DNA of 7,583 nt from an uncultured Bacteroidota bacterium (GTDB taxonomy: Bacteria > Bacteroidota > Bacteroidia > Bacteroidales > SZUA-534). Position numbers and translations under genes: made by a program. The notes under the pieces were generated by a model, which worked only from the letters and a program-made list of their open reading frames with translations, had not been told where the DNA came from and did no database searches. Location: assembly GCA_937885735.1 (NCBI GenBank), contig CALABN010000074.1, forward strand, positions 1 to 7,583. Reading direction: 5' to 3'. Positions 6,220 through 7,583 of this stretch are shown here, piece by piece (the stretch's first letter is position 1; each line of letters opens with the position of its first letter).

Positions 6220-6325
6220 TGAGAGCATAGTCCCTAGTGCCTGGTGCCTGGAATGTCGAGAGGTTTAGGTGTTTGGAAGTTGAGTTTCTTTGAATTGTTA
6301 ATTATTAATTGTTAACTGTTAATTG
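6220..6325. repeat. Degenerate third copy of the intergenic repeat patchwork
   Basis: This stretch has a tandem GTGCCTG pair (6237-6243, 6244-6250), then GAGAGGTTTAGG (6259-6270), GGAAGTTGAGTTTCTT (6275-6290) and GAATTGTTAATT...AATTGTTAACT (6292-6317). These occur in the same order as GTGCCTGG (1149-1156), GAGAAGTTTAGAAGTTGAGT (1181-1200) and the AATTGTTAA units (1239-1263) of the other junction. The palindromic modules and AATCYG array are absent here. It begins 13 bp beyond the ribonuclease stop codon, again on the 3' side of a gene. Confidence 0.55.
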
Positions 6326-6337
6326 AAAAACAATTTC

Positions 6338-7583
6338 CTACAGGAAAATCTTCTCGTTGTTTTTGTCCAGGAAAGCGTATTCAAGGAATGTGTGAGAAGA
6401 TGTAGCCTTGATTTTAAGGTGATGCAGGTATTTCATTTTCCAGCGTAACTTAATAGAGAACAGGCCTTTGTTGATATACGCCGCAATGAATGGGTGAACC
6501 ACCAGTGTTATGCGTTTGTTCTTGAACGGCTTGAGTCCCCAACGAATGATGTTTTCGAGTTCGTCGATAATCAGGAATGTTGGTGAAACTTCGCCAGAAC
6601 CGTTGCACGACGGGCATTTTTCCAATGTGCGCACAGTTGTTTCAGGGCGTACACGTTGGCGAGTAATCTGTATCAATCCGAATTTGCTCAAAGGCAGTAC
6701 GTGGTGTTTTGCACGGTCGTTTTGCATGCATTCTTTCATGTATTCATACAGTTTGTTCTTGTTTTCCGCTGTATGCATGTCAATGAAGTCTATCACAATT
6801 ATGCCGCCCATGTCGCGCAATCTCAATTGGCGGGCAATTTCTGCCGCGGCAACCATGTTCACGTCTATTGCATTTTCTTCCTGATTGGTGTTGCTTTGCG
6901 TGCGGTTGCCCGAGTTTACGTCGATAACGTGCAGTGCTTCAGTGCGTTCTATGACAAGGTATGCGCCTTTTTGCATTGCCACGGTCTTGCCAAATAGCGA
7001 CTTTATTTGCTTTTCAAGTCCAAAATGCTCGAATATTGGTTGAGCGCCATCGTACAGTTTTACAATCTTTTCGCGGTCAGGAGCAATGTTCTTTATATAC
7101 TCTTTTGTTTCCTCAAAAAGTTTTGCGTCATTTATGTAGATGCTGTTGAATTCAGGGTTGAACATGTCGCGCAGCATTGCGGTTGTGCGGTCAAGTTCGC
7201 CAATCAAGAGTTTTGGAGGCTGGTTCTTGATGTTCTTGAATGCGCTCTGCCATTTTTCAACAAGTTCGCGCAATTCGGCGTCAAGGTCCGACACGCGGCA
7301 GTTTTCGGCAACCGTGCGGACAATCACGCCAAAGTTCTTTGGCTTCACGCTTTGAACCATTTGGCGCAGTCTGTCGCGTTCCTCTTGCGACTGGATTTTT
7401 TGCGATATCGAAATCTTGTCAGAGAATGGTATCAGCACCAGGTTGCGGCCGGCTATCGATATTTCCGAAGTCAGTCGGGGTCCTTTGGTGGATATGGGTT
7501 CCTTTGCTATCTGCACAAGTATGGGCTGACCCTCGCGAAGCACCTGGCTTATCTTGCCGTGCTTGTCAATGTCTTCTTCCATG
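6338..7583 (-). CDS. rng: RNase E/G-family ribonuclease (RNase G-like), N-terminus cut by the window
   Basis: This is a single-strand endoribonuclease of the Rne/Rng family, which cleaves AU-rich RNA in rRNA maturation and mRNA decay. 414 codons are visible from the first Met in the window, but the frame is open to the edge and the match starts inside the protein, so about 100 N-terminal residues including the start of the S1 domain are missing. The end of the S1 domain is seen as GQPILVQIAKEPISTKGPRL (residues 18-37, counted from that Met). The DNase I-like catalytic part has D221 in HVIDVNSGNR and D265 in IVIDFIDM, equivalent to the Mg-binding D303 and D346 of E. coli RNase E. The zinc-link cysteines C323 and C326 are in CPSCNGSG. 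The RQLRLRDMGG and ITRQR motifs are intact. The protein ends about 90 residues after the zinc link, without a long degradosome scaffold, so it is closer to RNase G in form. A hairpin terminator follows. Confidence 0.93.
   Translation of the reverse strand, partial: MEEDIDKHGKISQVLREGQPILVQIAKEPISTKGPRLTSEISIAGRNLVLIPFSDKISISQKIQSQEERDRLRQMVQSVKPKNFGVIVRTVAENCRVSDLDAELRELVEKWQSAFKNIKNQPPKLLIGELDRTTAMLRDMFNPEFNSIYINDAKLFEETKEYIKNIAPDREKIVKLYDGAQPIFEHFGLEKQIKSLFGKTVAMQKGAYLVIERTEALHVIDVNSGNRTQSNTNQEENAIDVNMVAAAEIARQLRLRDMGGIIVIDFIDMHTAENKNKLYEYMKECMQNDRAKHHVLPLSKFGLIQITRQRVRPETTVRTLEKCPSCNGSGEVSPTFLIIDELENIIRWGLKPFKNKRITLVVHPFIAAYINKGLFSIKLRWKMKYLHHLKIKATSSHTFLEYAFLDKNNEKIFL

Larger units (their letters stand above)
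5986..6337. other. Spacer between the ribonuclease gene and dsbD
   Basis: This 352-bp space between two minus-strand genes holds no gene that I can support. From the dsbD side it contains an AT-rich leader, a weak promoter candidate with an inverted repeat (6073-6106), a strong hairpin terminator (6144-6185), and then a degenerate stretch (about 6220-6325) related to the repeat patchwork at 867-1364. Confidence 0.7.

Noticed and set aside
6510..6997. Two plus-strand ORFs (124 and 113 residues) opposite the ribonuclease gene
   Set aside because: They are antisense to the catalytic core with D221, D265 and the zinc-link cysteines, and have no credible protein features.

Overview
The window looks like chromosomal DNA from a member of the Bacteroidetes, most likely order Bacteroidales. 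Three things suggest this: a DUF4924-type protein, a Bacteroidetes-style -7 promoter box (TATCTTTG) and the architecture of the large 7TM/SpoIIE phosphatase. Genes are moderate in GC and the spacers are AT-rich. No rRNA, tRNA, CRISPR array, transposase or phage gene is visible.

Layout, left to right. Positions 1-234 (+) are the 3' end of a POT-family peptide transporter cut by the window edge. A short spacer holds a good Bacteroidetes promoter, followed by a complete DUF4924-like gene (318-866, +). Positions 867-1364 form a roughly 500-bp non-coding convergent junction packed with repeats. These are two direct copies of a 70-80 bp sequence, between them a 159-bp perfectly centred nested palindrome built from four 13-bp hairpin modules, then an AATTGTTAA cluster and a 9-11 bp periodic AATCYG array. 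The minus strand then carries, in transcription order, the body of an RNase E/G-family ribonuclease (7583-6338, N-terminus off the window), a 352-bp spacer with a clear hairpin terminator and relics of the same repeats, a three-domain DsbD thiol:disulfide interchange protein (5985-3997) and, 61 bp downstream, a membrane sensor with a PAS domain and a SpoIIE/PP2C phosphatase output (3935-1365).

How they work together. The ribonuclease is separated from dsbD by a terminator, so it is probably its own unit. The dsbD and phosphatase genes are close, in the same direction and without an evident terminator between them, so they may be co-transcribed. One moves reducing power to the periplasm and the other senses something outside the inner membrane and dephosphorylates a cytoplasmic partner, so a shared envelope theme is possible but unproven. 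No STAS-domain or anti-sigma kinase partner for the phosphatase is in the window.

The protein-coding genes are recognisable housekeeping or signalling families. The least explained part is the repeat patchwork, above all the symmetric element at 983-1141, which looks like a BIME- or MITE-type non-autonomous element.
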